A stretch of DNA of 64,000 nt, taken from Syncephalis fuscata (taxonomy: Eukaryota > Zoopagomycota > Zoopagomycetes > Zoopagales > Piptocephalidaceae). The notes beneath the pieces were generated by a model, which saw only the letters and a list, made by a program, of their open reading frames with translations, searched no databases and was not told the origin of the DNA. The translations under genes and the position numbers were made by a program. Shown piece after piece: positions 52,301 through 63,410 of this stretch. Positions within the stretch are counted from its first letter, which is position 1. Each line of letters begins with the position of its first letter. The stretch lies in assembly GCA_025786725.1 (NCBI GenBank), contig JAHLTZ010000022.1:310001-374000 (forward strand), read 5' to 3'.

Positions 52301-53980
52301 TTATGTAAATATTACGTGCTTAATCCAATATTTTGTTTTATTTTAATATATAGCTATACAGCTCTTATTAATGCTTAATAAACAAAATTAATATTTCTTC
52401 CTATTACTATAATAATGTATAATATTAGTCGCTTACTTTGATAAATAATTAGATTAAGCCTTGTAATAGTTGGATTAGTTGGTAGTCGTATAAATGTAAG
52501 TATATAAGAAGTTACAGTGTGATTGTAAATATTTATACTCACAAACAACCATAATTATAAATTATAATGACAATAATAAATGATTTAATTACTAAAATTG
52601 TTAATTCAATTTTATTTACATTTCTCTGTTTTCTGTGCATTATCTCGGTTTAACGTTGCTGCTGTTTTGGTCACATTAGCAACAGCCAACTTTTGATAAA
52701 CGCAGTCCATTTTAGCATAGTTATAATGATTTGTTATAGGTCAAACCATTAATCCTTTGAGCTGCCAATTGTTTTTCCATTGGTTTCTGCTTTGACTTGT
52801 TCGTCTATATTCTATTTTGCTTAACTTGCTAGGATTGGTTTCGAAAATGTAAGTAGTACCTAGGCCTTGGATGATTACCAGTTGATATGCAATCCATCGA
52901 CACTATGCACTGAAATTGGTAATATTTGAGCAAAACTTTCTATTGTGTTTAATCTAGTGTTTGCATATTGTATTGCGTGTAATCTAGTCAATGCAATCTA
53001 GTTTACAGCTGAAAACTGATGACGAAAATGACTTGTTGGAATGTTCCATTGCTCAAAATGCTGTGATGCATTATGCTACAAACAATACTTATTGTATATT
53101 TAATTTCAGGTGATTTAGATTAGTCGCCATTTGAATGATGGTAGTTGCACAACATGTGGCATGATATGCCTGGATGTAATGCGTTTGTGAATTCAAAGCA
53201 ATGATTGCCCCATAACAATGGGCATAGTGTCGAATGAAATGTATACATGCATCAATCAACACACTTTATAATCTAAAATTACAGCTGACCTATGTATGGC
53301 AGTAAAACCTGTATAAAATACCAGTTTAACATATTAAACTTGTTTTTGCATCAGTGTTGTTGTGTGTTATTCTGTATGCAACAGATATTGAGAATCAAAT
53401 CGGTAGAAATGGCAGCAAAGACTTCATTATCGTTTTTACCAAATAGTTAAATCGTGTAACAAAAAATTCAGGCTAATATGTCTATTTTTATCCCATATTA
53501 CTGGATTACGAACATTGTTACATCATTCGTGTAAATAACTAGCAGATTGAAGTAAAGACCGGGCAGGTTAAAATCAAGACCGAGCAGATTAAAAGCAAGG
53601 CTGAGATACATCCTATTACGGCATGAGTCTATTGGTACACGCGCACCTCAGTTCATTGTTTGGATTGCTTTATTGGTTCATATTATACATTAATGGTATA
53701 TATCGTATACTACAGTATACTAGTACTCAGCATAATCATAAGTTTAAATAGCCCACAAAATATACACAAATAACTGCGATATCATCATCCCACCCTACTT
53801 CTTATTAAACACACACTACTCTCCACTCTATACCAACCGCACTCTACTATCTCTTTTTTTGTTTGTCTCAACAAATTAATATCACCACGAAGCTTTCCAT
53901 TGCCGTCGTTTGCACCATTGTCGTCGCGCCTGTGGCCGCTACAGCCATTGTGGATGCTGATCCAGCTTTAGTTCGTCGTG

Positions 53981-55985
53981 GTATGTTGCAATAACAATAA
54001 ATATGCCATAGCATTTGCTTACCAATAATATTGCTAACTAATGATGATATTAGATTGTAAGTTGTATTGCTTATTAACTGTAATTACTCATTAATTGCAT
54101 GTTATATACTATGTGTATTATTAACTTAATGCTAATAGGCGGTAAGTGATACTGTATATTACTGACTTATAAATTAATTAATAACATGTATTACGTGTAT
54201 ACATAACTTAATACCATAGATGGTAAGATGTATTGTGTATTAACCGACTATGTGCTAATTTTATGTGATACATTGTGTGTATCAACAACTTAATATAATA
54301 GATTGTAAGTTATATTTTATATTAAGCAAACATTGACTAATTATATACTATATATTGTGTACATCAATGACTTAATATTAATAGGCAGTAAGTAGCATTG
54401 TATGTTACTGACTTATAAATTAATTATATACCATACACTATGTGTATTAACGACTTAATATAATAGAAAGTAAGTTGTATTGTATATTATTATTTTATTT
54501 TATTTTGAAGAGCTTGTGAGCCCCCGCTGCGCATAATTAAAGAATTTGCGCTGCTTCCCACTATATTTGGACTTTTCCAAACTTTTAACGGGTGGACTGC
54601 CACGTTTTTGCGCAAAATCTGGTCCATATAGATTTTACACGGGGGCCATCTTCCTTTAAATGGTGCTACACAGCACTATTCTCTTGAAGTTGGTCCCAAT
54701 TGGGTTTTCCTCGGCTATTCTGGCCAAGGTCTTGTTTCCGGACCTACTTATTGGGTTCTGGTTTGCAATTTGTTAACTAGAGAAAACTGGGGGGGGGGAT
54801 TTTCCACTTAAGGATTGATTCAAACTGAGGTTTGAACCCGGAGCCTTCAGCTCGGGAGACGCTGCCTTACCAACTGGGCTAGCAACGTCCCCCTTGTATT
54901 GTATATTAACTGCCTATGTACTAATTATATATTGTGTATTATATGTATCAATAACTTGGCACTAATTACGTGTTATATATTGTGTGCATCAACAATCTTA
55001 TTAATAGGCAGTAAGTGGTATTGTATATTAGTTGACTATATATTAACTGCTATTTATTAATAATACCAATTATTTAATATTAATAGAATGTAAGTGATAT
55101 TGTATATTAGCTGACCATAGATTAACTATACTGTTTACTAATGGTATTAATTATTTAATATTAATAGAATGTAAGTGATATTGTATATTAGCTAACTATA
55201 CATTAACTATTTGTTTACTAATGGTATTAATTATTTAATATTAATAGGCGGTAAGTGATATTGTATATTAATTGACTATACATTAACTATACTATTTACT
55301 AATTGTATTAATTATTTAATATTAATAGTTGGTAAGTGATATTGTATATTAGCTGACTATACATTAACTATACTATTTACTAATTGTATTAATTATTTAA
55401 TATTAATAGAATGTAAGTGTATTGTATATTATGTACCGTTTACTAATTATATATTATGTACTTTATGAATCAACAACATTATTGATAGATTGTAAGTATA
55501 ATTTTATATTAATTGACTATGTACTGACCACATGCTATATAATGTGCGCATCAACAACTTAATATAATAGGCAGCAAGTAGTATTGTATATCACTTGACT
55601 ATTTACTAATTATATATTGCATTTTGTGTATCAATAACTTGCTACTAATAGACAGTAAGTTGTATTGTATACTAACTGGCTACTCACTAATTACATGCTA
55701 TTTACTGTATCCATCAACAACTTAATATCAATAGAGCGTAAGTTGTATTGTATACTAACTGGCTACTCACTAACTAAATGTTATTTACTGTATTCGCCAA
55801 CAATTTAATATTAATAGAATGTAAGTAGCATTGTATATTAATTGACTATGTACTGACCAAATGCTATATACTGTGTGTATTAATAACTTAATATAATAGG
55901 CAGTAAGTAGTACTGTATATTAATAGATTATACATTAACTATATGACATGTAATATCTTTCTTTATAAATGCCGATAACCCGCAG
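53981..55985 (+). repeat. Array of about 19 homologous introns (about 82-nt period), copy A
   Basis: Each unit is an intron of about 76-82 nt plus 3 nt. Shared pattern: GTAAGTGATATTGTATATTA at the start, TGACTATA and ACTAATTATAT-like sequence in the middle, and TTAATATTAATAG at the end. Start-to-start spacing of the 3-nt exons is 79-85 nt except one unit that holds a SINE (541; 122 after removing SINE and one target copy). Neighbouring units near 55.09-55.17 kb are almost identical, so units multiply by tandem duplication. Confidence 0.8.
54490..54893 (-). mobile_element. tRNA-derived SINE, family 1, copy in gene A
   Basis: A 404-bp element in an intron of array A, antisense to it. Flanked by the 15-bp direct repeat TTGTATTGTATATTA (54,475-54,489 and 54,894-54,908). 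On the minus strand it opens GGGGGACGTTGC with box A TAGCCCAGTTGG and box B GGTTCAAACC, and ends in an AAAATAAAATAAAATA tail. The body includes a run of 10 G/C. Identical, as far as I can see, to the copy at 60,808-61,210. Confidence 0.9.
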
Positions 55986-55990
55986 CTATA

Positions 55991-58191
55991 AGAGCATCAG
56001 CATCGGTAGTACAATCAAACCACTAGTACAATACACTTTAGATATATATTCGGTAAAAATCAAAACCATTTGACAACTACGCCGTCCAGTCTATTTATAT
56101 ATCAAGTTTTGGCCAATGCTCTGGTTTATCCAGTCTTTAATCAATGGGATCATTATTTTACCACCAAGCTTGCATCTAGTTGTTTCTATTCAACTGTGCA
56201 AGTTTATTGTAATAAACCTATGGTTCCATCCTAACTATATACAATCAAATAGCTATATTTATAATCATGTTTTATTGATATCTAAAAACCGATAATTATT
56301 AATTATTAGTCAAACTAACAAAAGACATGTACGATATATTGTATTAGCTATAGGCATAGGTTGGTATGAATAGTAGCAAAACTATTATTACCATATAGCC
56401 AAATAATATTATAAAACGAATTAAATAGAGAAATTCAATACGTGAATAGTGATAGTGAGACTATACTGTATACAATTAACCAAGAATAATGAACAAAATG
56501 AATTAAAATCTACTAAAAGAATACAGTTAGCAATAAAATTTTAGCTTTTGTTAATGTAATTTTTGCAATATACACTATTAATGATATAGACGGACATATA
56601 GTATATGTATACAGAATAGATATGTACAGTACAATAATAATGATAAATAAATAGCTTAATGACCAATGACACTCACCACTCAATTTCATCTTTAATAAAG
56701 CAAATATCTTGTTTAAATGTATGGCTATTATAGCTATTTAACTGCCAAATCACATTAAATAACCAATAGTGTACTTAATATTGTGTAAGAGTTGTTTTTA
56801 TTTAGCTAATAAAAGTATTATAATATTTAGTACAAATCAAGTGGTTTAAATGATCTGTCACAACACCCTTTTAAGCTTCTTTCGCCATGTTCCACAACTT
56901 TTTTAAATTAGAACATTGGCGTGGCTATTGTGAAATTTAGGAATGAATATTACAAATAGCTTGTTTTAGTTTATCAATGGAAAATGCCATGTTGGCGGCT
57001 TTATTTTGCATATCTTTACTCATGTTTGATACACTAGCTAGTTAATTTGAGTTGATCAAAGCAATAATATTTTATATAATTCGGAATTATTTAATTGCTA
57101 AATCTTATATCTGAAACGCTCCAAGCCAGTCTAATTTTATTTTTTAATTAAATCATTTTTATTTGCATTACACTTTATTCATTTTAATAGTTGCTTCGTT
57201 AGTAGTTTGTATTTGTTTTTCAATAAAGACATTTGTTTTAACATTAACTACCAGTTCAATATTAATACTAATTCCTACAGAACCTATTCTTGTATTATAT
57301 TTTTGCGTTACATTTGCCATCAGTATATTATTGAAAGTTTTTTAAAAAGCACAATTGGCGTTGCTGTTAACATTGCTACAATTAACTAAATTACGCAAAT
57401 AAGCAAAGTTTTAAATTAAAATTGTTGCATTTATTGTAATTAACTTTTTCCCTATCAGGCATTTTTAGCTTTTTCAAAATTCCTCAATTTTGCTTTAACT
57501 TTTCTATTTTGAATTCTCAAAGCAAAATTAGTTCCAATCAAAAACATGTTATTATGTACAACAAACATAGTCATAATGTTTTCATTGACTAATTTAAAAT
57601 CTGTGAGGCCGATCATTATTGTTGTTGGTTATGCGTAGAAAGATTGATTGAATATTAATAAAAGCCATTGATCGCAATTCCATATTGTTCCGCAGTTGTT
57701 ATTGTTGTCAGTACGTACAGTGTGGTTTCCTTGCGTCTGAATGGTTTATTCTATTATCCAATCTTCTACTATTGCATTTGAGCATTTTTGGTATCAACTT
57801 GGCAGGTGCAAATTATTTGCCAACCATTGATAAAACAAATGGCCTCCACCATATGCAATAATGATAAGTTGAGCGTCTTCACTAGGAAGAACTTGTGGCA
57901 ACAGCTGTAACCAGAATATACGGCATACCGTTGAGGTTACTTGAACAAATATTGATGCAAAATAAGAGAAATAAAGACTAGGAATTGAAGTGTTTTTTAT
58001 TGATGTTCAAATACACATGCTATTTATATTGTTATATTCAACATTATTGTATAATATGTTACTGAATAGAATATTTAAAAAAATAAGACGACAAGATAGT
58101 AATGAGAAAAAGGCGGTGAAATGAGTCAATAAAAATGTGAAAATCAAAGTACAGTAGTTCCATCTTTTTAATTTAAATAATACAGAAACAG
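55991..58191. other. 2.2-kb gene-free interval
   Basis: 3' flank of micro-exon gene A, then AT-rich repeat DNA with an R2 copy at 57,540-57,795. Small open frames at 57.16-57.39 kb are AT-rich and unsupported. Confidence 0.5.
57540..57795. repeat. Dispersed repeat R2, copy 3
   Basis: Shares with 40,830-41,260 the segments ACAACAAACATAGT, GATCATT.TTGTTGTTGGTTATG.GTAGAAAGA, GAATATTAATAAAAGCCAT, and TCTACTATTGCATTT. Truncated at the 3' side relative to the other copies. Confidence 0.65.
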
Positions 58192-60056
58192 TTAAGCATT
58201 AAATGCTGACATATCAACGGAAATACCAAATTCTTTTTGCATTGCCATATTTGCTTGTGCATCTAAGGCATCTTCAAATCCTTGGACGTTTTGGCCCAAA
58301 AACCATGAACATATGTGTTGCCATAGACGCATTGCCACAAATGAAATGTTAATTAAAGCCATTGTTAGTCGGAAATGAATATAAGCAAGTCGCGCCCGAG
58401 TACCACTTATAATATACTGTAACATATTTTCTTCTCGTCTTTGGCCAATAACGCGTGAGTAGGCTGGTGATATTGCTGGTCCATTCGTCGTAGATTCATT
58501 GCTATTAGAGTCGGATTGTGTTGATGTTGGCCATTCAGTCCAATCGGTGCCAAGACCACGAGCTGCCCAATCGGCCATACGGCCAATACGATTGACTGGT
58601 GAGCCTAAAGCTTGATTATACGCACGTATCATATTCATATTGCGTCCTACAAGTATAAGCTCGCGCGGAAACTGTTGTTCGTTTATTAATAAGTCGCGGG
58701 CCCGTTTTTTTGCTTGTAGTTGCATCTCGTATACATCATGGGCTCTTATTGGCGCATTTAACGTGGCTGCAGACTGGCCTTGTTGATAGGGGCGCATTAG
58801 TGTAGCACTGGCGAACATACCTACTTCTTTAATACCCCACTGGTGACATATCTCTGTTAATCGGCGATGATCATTAGTAAATAGCGATTTCCATAGTTGG
58901 CAATGTTCACGACGGAAACTATCACGGCAACGAAGATACAATCCATGATCAAGTAAAACAAGCTGTGGTCGTCTCGGTGGCCCACTAGGATGAGGGCGTA
59001 CTAATAAATTACCCGGATGTGGATCACCTAGAATTTACTTGCTTATTATTACAATGACATTTAAACTAATAAATAGCTTACAATGAACAAATCCAGTTAT
59101 AAATATTTGATGGGAAAATAAATCAACCATAATACGCATAATTTCTGTCATGTCGTAGTTCATCGCACGCAATTCGTCAATATCGGCCAGACGTCGACCA
59201 TCGATCCATTCACAAGTAAGTACTCGATCGGCTGAATAGTCCCAAAAGACACGCGGCACATAAACTTCCTCTCGTAGTTTTGGTTCGCTAGCAATGGCTT
59301 GTGCGCACATTTCGGCATTTCTGCCTTCGCGTGCAAAATCGATTTCTTGACGTAAATGCTCTTGTACAAATTCTCCTGCCCAGGTAATTGGTAAATCAAA
59401 AGTCCATTCAAAAAATTTCATTAGTAAAGTATGAGCACGTAAATCCCATTCAATTTGTCGTTGGATTTCTGGCTTTTGCACTTTAACAGCTACACGCGTG
59501 CCATCATTTAAAGTAGCCTGATGTACTTGCGCGATTGAAGCGGATGCGATAGGCAGCCGATCAAAGGTGCAGAAAAGCTTTTCGGGTACATCGCCAAGCT
59601 CTTCTCTTATAATACGCTCGACTTCATCATACGATGAAAAAGGCGCGTCGTCAAGTAAAACCTTCATTACTTTATTGTACTCGGGCGGTAGTACGGCCGA
59701 TTGTAAAGCCAATGCTTGTCCGAATTTTGTATAAAGACCGCTATATTGAATATCGATTAGCGGTCCGTTTGTTTTCTATATATTAGTGTAAACGTTAATG
59801 CGTACCCGTTTTTCTGGCAAACATCGAGAATACGCTCGGCGGCTCGTTGGTGCAACGCGGATAGCTCTTCGGCTGACCGGTCAGCTTGGAAATTCCACTT
59901 GTAATCAAAAGCAAGTCGGCCGGCTCCCCAAAGAGCCCGTCCGTTGCGGCTTAGCACACGTGCGCCATACGAACGGTCCCAGGCCCAAAGAGCAGTGCCG
60001 GCAAGCGTGCACGGCATAACTGCTTTGACCGTCCAATAACCTAGTCTCGACTGCAT
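58192..60056 (-). CDS. ADCK1/Mcp2 (UbiB/ABC1 family) mitochondrial atypical kinase
   Basis: UbiB/ABC1 atypical kinase, closest to ADCK1 and yeast Mcp2 (Cqd2), linked to coenzyme Q and lipid distribution in mitochondria. Exons 60056-59806, 59740-59082 and 59027-58192. N-terminus with a hydrophobic segment (VKAVMPCTLAGTALWAW). The family KxGQ motif is GLYTKFGQALALQSAVLPPEY, the Ala-rich loop ASASIAQVHQA, the Lys AVKVQKP, the catalytic loop HCDPHPGNLLVRP and the DHGLY (DFG equivalent). The C-terminal region has a disordered Ser/Asn patch and a hydrophobic segment (LAYIHFRLTMALINISFVAM). It lies between the two facing micro-exon arrays. Confidence 0.9.
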
Positions 60057-60807
60057 AGCTTATAGATAGTAATCGTAGCAATCGTAGTAAATAAAATGAA
60101 AAGATGCCACTGCACGACAGCTACTTTCCTTGAGTCTTGATGCGTCATCTTTATCACGTGATGTTCAACAGTCAAAGTAAAGTCATTCTATTTGTCGATT
60201 AGTAACTTGATAGTGACGACTTTATTTATATATAGAAGTGTTTTGTAAAAGTTTTGTTACGTATTGTGTTTAGCCTTGCACCCAAAATATTATGGTAAAT
60301 TGTTCCATCTACAAAATGGATCATTACCATTTACCACTTGAATCTATTACGTAAATTATGTTACAAATCATAATAATAAGACATGTAACATTTTAGTAAT
60401 ATTTGGCCCATGATGATTAGTCGTTTTTATTTTATCCATCCATTTCAGTAGCATTTTAAATCATTTTTAGTCGCATATATATGATAAAGATAAAATTATG
60501 AGTTTATTACTACGAATTTGCATAGTTGAGTAAACATAACTAAGTCCAGATTTGTTGATAATATAATAAATTCATTGATTACAAGTTGAATAAACCAAAG
60601 CATCAAGTATAACTTGATATGCGTATGGGCTAGAGGAAAACTGTCAAATGGTCTTGAGTTTTTTGATTATGTCTAAAATATATTAAACCAAAAGTTCAAT
60701 CAATCTAACAGCACTAATGTTTTGCAAGCATCGATTACATTAGTTTATAAACAAAAAACAGTATGTGTTATATAATTCGTGAGTATTCAATTAATATACA
60801 ACATCAC
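60057..60807. other. Intergenic region; likely 3' end of micro-exon gene B
   Basis: Upstream of the ADCK1-like gene. On the minus strand this is the continuation of the last intron of gene B and must hold its terminal exon; acceptors such as TATATTTTAG (near 60,675) and GTGCTGTTAG (near 60,708) are candidates, none decisive. Confidence 0.4.
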
Positions 60808-61210
60808 AGGGGGACGTTGCTAGCCCAGTTGGTAAGGCAGCGTCTCCCGAGCTGAAGGCTCCGGGTTCAAACCTCAGTTTGAATCAATCCTTAAGTGGAA
60901 AATCCCCCCCCCCAGTTTTCTCTAGTTAACAAATTGCAAACCAGAACCCAATAAGTAGGTCCGGAAACAAGACCTTGGCCAGAATAGCCGAGGAAAACCC
61001 AATTGGGACCAACTTCAAGAGAATAGTGCTGTGTAGCACCATTTAAAGGAAGATGGCCCCCGTGTAAAATCTATATGGACCAGATTTTGCGCAAAAACGT
61101 GGCAGTCCACCCGTTAAAAGTTTGGAAAAGTCCAAATATAGTGGGAAGCAGCGCAAATTCTTTAATTATGCGCAGCGGGGGCTCACAAGCTCTTCAAAAT
61201 AAAAATAAAA
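60808..61210 (+). mobile_element. tRNA-derived SINE, family 1, copy in gene B
   Basis: A 403-bp element flanked by the 16-bp direct repeat TAATATACAACATCAC (60,792-60,807 and 61,211-61,226). Head from 60,809 with box A TAGCCCAGTTGG and box B GGTTCAAACC; tail AAAATAAAAATAAAA. It lies in the last intron of gene B, antisense to that gene. The body matches the copy at 54,490-54,893, including the run of ten C/G. The target duplications differ, so these are two separate insertions. Confidence 0.92.
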
Positions 61211-63317
61211 TAATATACAACATCACTTACTGCCTATTATGTGAGGTTTTTATACATACATCACATAATATAAAATTGGCGTATAGTCAACGTGTATACC
61301 GTATTATTAGCCATCTATTGATATTGAGTCATAGATGCACACAGTAAATAGCATGTGATTAGTGTCGAGTCGATTAATATGCAATGCCACTTACCGCCTA
61401 TTAATATTAAGTTGTCAATACACATAGTTCATAGTATATAATTAGTGCATATTTAGCTGCTATACCATGTCACTTACAATCTATTAATATTAGTTTGTTG
61501 ATGAGCACAGTTCATAGCATTTAATTAATGCATAAGCAATTAACACACAGCAGCACTTACTCTCTATCAATAACAGATCATTGATACATGCAATACATAT
61601 TATGTAGTTATTATATAGTCAATTTATATAAAACTACACTTACCGGCTATTAATATTAAGTTATTAAGGCACACATAACAGAAAAATATAATTAGCGTAT
61701 AATTAATTGATATACAATGTTACCTACGGCCTATTATAATAAATTTTAGTATACAAAGTACATGGCATATAATTAGCGTATAGTTAATTGATATAAAATG
61801 ATTCTTACAAGCTATTATAACAAGTTGTTGATGCACATGACACATATCATTTGATGAGTGTATTTCCATAAATATATATTAGCACTTACATTCTATTAAT
61901 ATCAAATAGTTAAATATACACATTTTATAGCATATAATTAATTTAAGGCCAACTATGCATATATATATATATCGTCACTTACTAACTATTATATCAGTTG
62001 TTTGTAATATAATATATGGTGGATAGTTAGCGTATAATTAGCTGATATGCAATAGCACTTACTGCCTATTATGTTATATTGCCAATATACATATTATAAA
62101 ATATATAGTCATTACATAGTTAATTAGTGAATAATAGTATTGAGAGTACACTAGCTCTCCAAACTAGCTATTATACAATAACACTTACAAGCTATTGATG
62201 TCAAATTGTCAGATATGCGCATTGCATAGCAGCGATTAGTGTATAATTACTTAGCATATAATAGCACTTACGAACTATTGATATTAAGTTTTATGTATAT
62301 AGTATCCAATGTGTAATTAGCGCATATTCAAGTGTTATTAAATAACACTTGCCAACTATTAATATTAAATTATCAAACGCACGCATTATATAGTATGTGG
62401 TTAGTGTGTGGTCAGTTAATATACAAACTACTAACAAACTATTAATATTGTGCCGTTTATACAGGCGGCAAATAGCATTTAATTAATGTATAGCTAAAAA
62501 GTATAAGTATCACTTACAGCCTATCAATTTTAAGTTATTGGTAGAAACATTATACAAAATGTAATTAGTATAGAACTGATTAGTATACAATGGCACCTAC
62601 AATCTATTATATGAGATTTTGATACAATCATATAGTATATAATTAGTTCGTATATAAGCAGTACATAGTTCCACTTACACCCTATGAATATTGAGTTGTT
62701 GGTAAAATAGTAAATAAGTGTAATTAGTACAAAGCTAGCTAGTTTACAATGTCACCTACATCCTATTATATTATATTTTAAATAAATAAAATTTATAAAA
62801 TACAGTTAGCACATAGCTAATCAGTGCGCAGCTTCACTTACGTCCTATTAATATTATGTTGTTGATAGATATGACAGACAACATGCAGTTAGGCTATATT
62901 CAATTAGTATACAGTCTCACTTACGTCCTGTTAAAGTTATGTTGTTAACGCATGTAATACATAGCATATAATTGGTAAGTAATCAATTAATATAAATAAC
63001 ACTCACCGTCTATTGGTATTAGTTAGTTGATATAATGGCATATACCATACCATTAGTGTGCAATCAATAAATATACAATGCTACTTACGGGCTATTGATA
63101 TTAGGTTGATAAATGAATACAATAATTAGTTAGATTGCTATTAAGATACAATACCACTTACTATCTATTTATGTTGATTTGGCAAACAAAAGCAATGTTC
63201 AATTAAATCTTAATTAATATGTAATATTACTTACGTGCTATTAATGTTGATTCAGCATTGGTTAAACATAATACTAGTAAGCATAAATTATTGTTTAGTT
63301 ATTTTAAGTGCACATAC
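61211..63317 (-). repeat. Array of about 25 homologous introns (about 82-nt period), copy B
   Basis: Intron units of about 70-81 nt homologous to array A: minus-strand starts GTAAGTG..ATTGTATATTAA and ends CTTAATATTAATAG. Start-to-start spacing is 73-84 nt for most units, with 126 between 62,189 and 62,063, 93 between 61,983 and 61,890, and 164 (two units, one with a degenerate donor) between 61,395 and 61,231. More diverged between units than array A. Confidence 0.8.
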
Positions 63318-63410
63318 GACGACCTTCTTGATTTGGCGTAGCATCCACTATGGCTATATTAGCTACAAAAGCCACGAAGAAAGTAAAAAGACGACAATGA
63401 AAAGGTTCAT
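61231..63410 (-). CDS. Single-codon micro-exon gene B: secreted Cys-rich peptide
   Basis: Exon 1 (63,410-63,318) encodes a hydrophobic signal peptide and the stretch AIVDATPNQEGRR, ending one base into a codon. It aligns to exon 1 of gene A but lacks one base, probably in the T run near 63,386-63,390. Then 24 exons of exactly 3 nt, lowest coordinate of each: 63235, 63162, 63089, 63007, 62925, 62842, 62760, 62679, 62601, 62518, 62436, 62353, 62272, 62189, 62063, 61983, 61890, 61809, 61728, 61644, 61561, 61478, 61395 and 61231. Donors are mostly GTAAGT, also GTGAGT, GTAGGT, GTTAGT, GTAAGA and GCAAGT. In the phase from exon 1 all 24 codons are open, with four Cys, each split T|GC. A possible extra unit at 61,312-61,314 has a poor donor (GCTAAT). 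Function unknown; secreted effector-like peptide is inferred. Confidence 0.65.

Larger units (their letters stand above)
49941..53886. other. 3.9-kb gene-free, repeat-rich interval
   Basis: No credible gene. A perfect short hairpin (GTCAGGC-TTCTTT-GCCTGAC) lies at about 50,586-50,606. R1 copy 51,425-52,300 is split by a SINE. Open frames near 50,861-51,335 are AT-rich and unsupported. The 53.6-53.9 kb part precedes micro-exon gene A and is probably its promoter and leader. Confidence 0.5.
53887..55990 (+). pseudogene. Single-codon micro-exon gene A: secreted Cys-rich peptide (probably decayed)
   Basis: Exon 1 (53,887-53,980) encodes a signal peptide ending in Val-Arg-Arg, then splits a codon after its first base. 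Its first codon is ACG where ATG is expected. Eighteen exons of exactly 3 nt follow, each between AG and a donor (GTAAGT, once GTAAGA, once GCAAGT). They start at 54054, 54139, 54220, 54302, 54385, 54467, 55008, 55087, 55168, 55248, 55329, 55410, 55489, 55571, 55652, 55735, 55818 and 55900. The last exon probably begins at 55,986 (after CCGCAG). In phase, five Cys codons appear, all split T|GC. The junction 55,168-55,170 creates a TAA. Lost start plus stop suggest a pseudogene; skipping one 3-nt exon would remove the stop without shifting frame. Confidence 0.6.

Noticed and set aside
60809-60885. Functional tRNA gene
   Set aside because: Boxes A and B are present, but the anticodon arm and acceptor stem do not pair properly, and the same head occurs in the other copy with a SINE body and tail.
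53981-63317. Arrays read as CRISPR or simple minisatellite
   Set aside because: Units are homologous throughout (no unique spacers), and each has intron ends around exactly 3 nt with a conserved Cys frame, which a minisatellite or CRISPR would not show.
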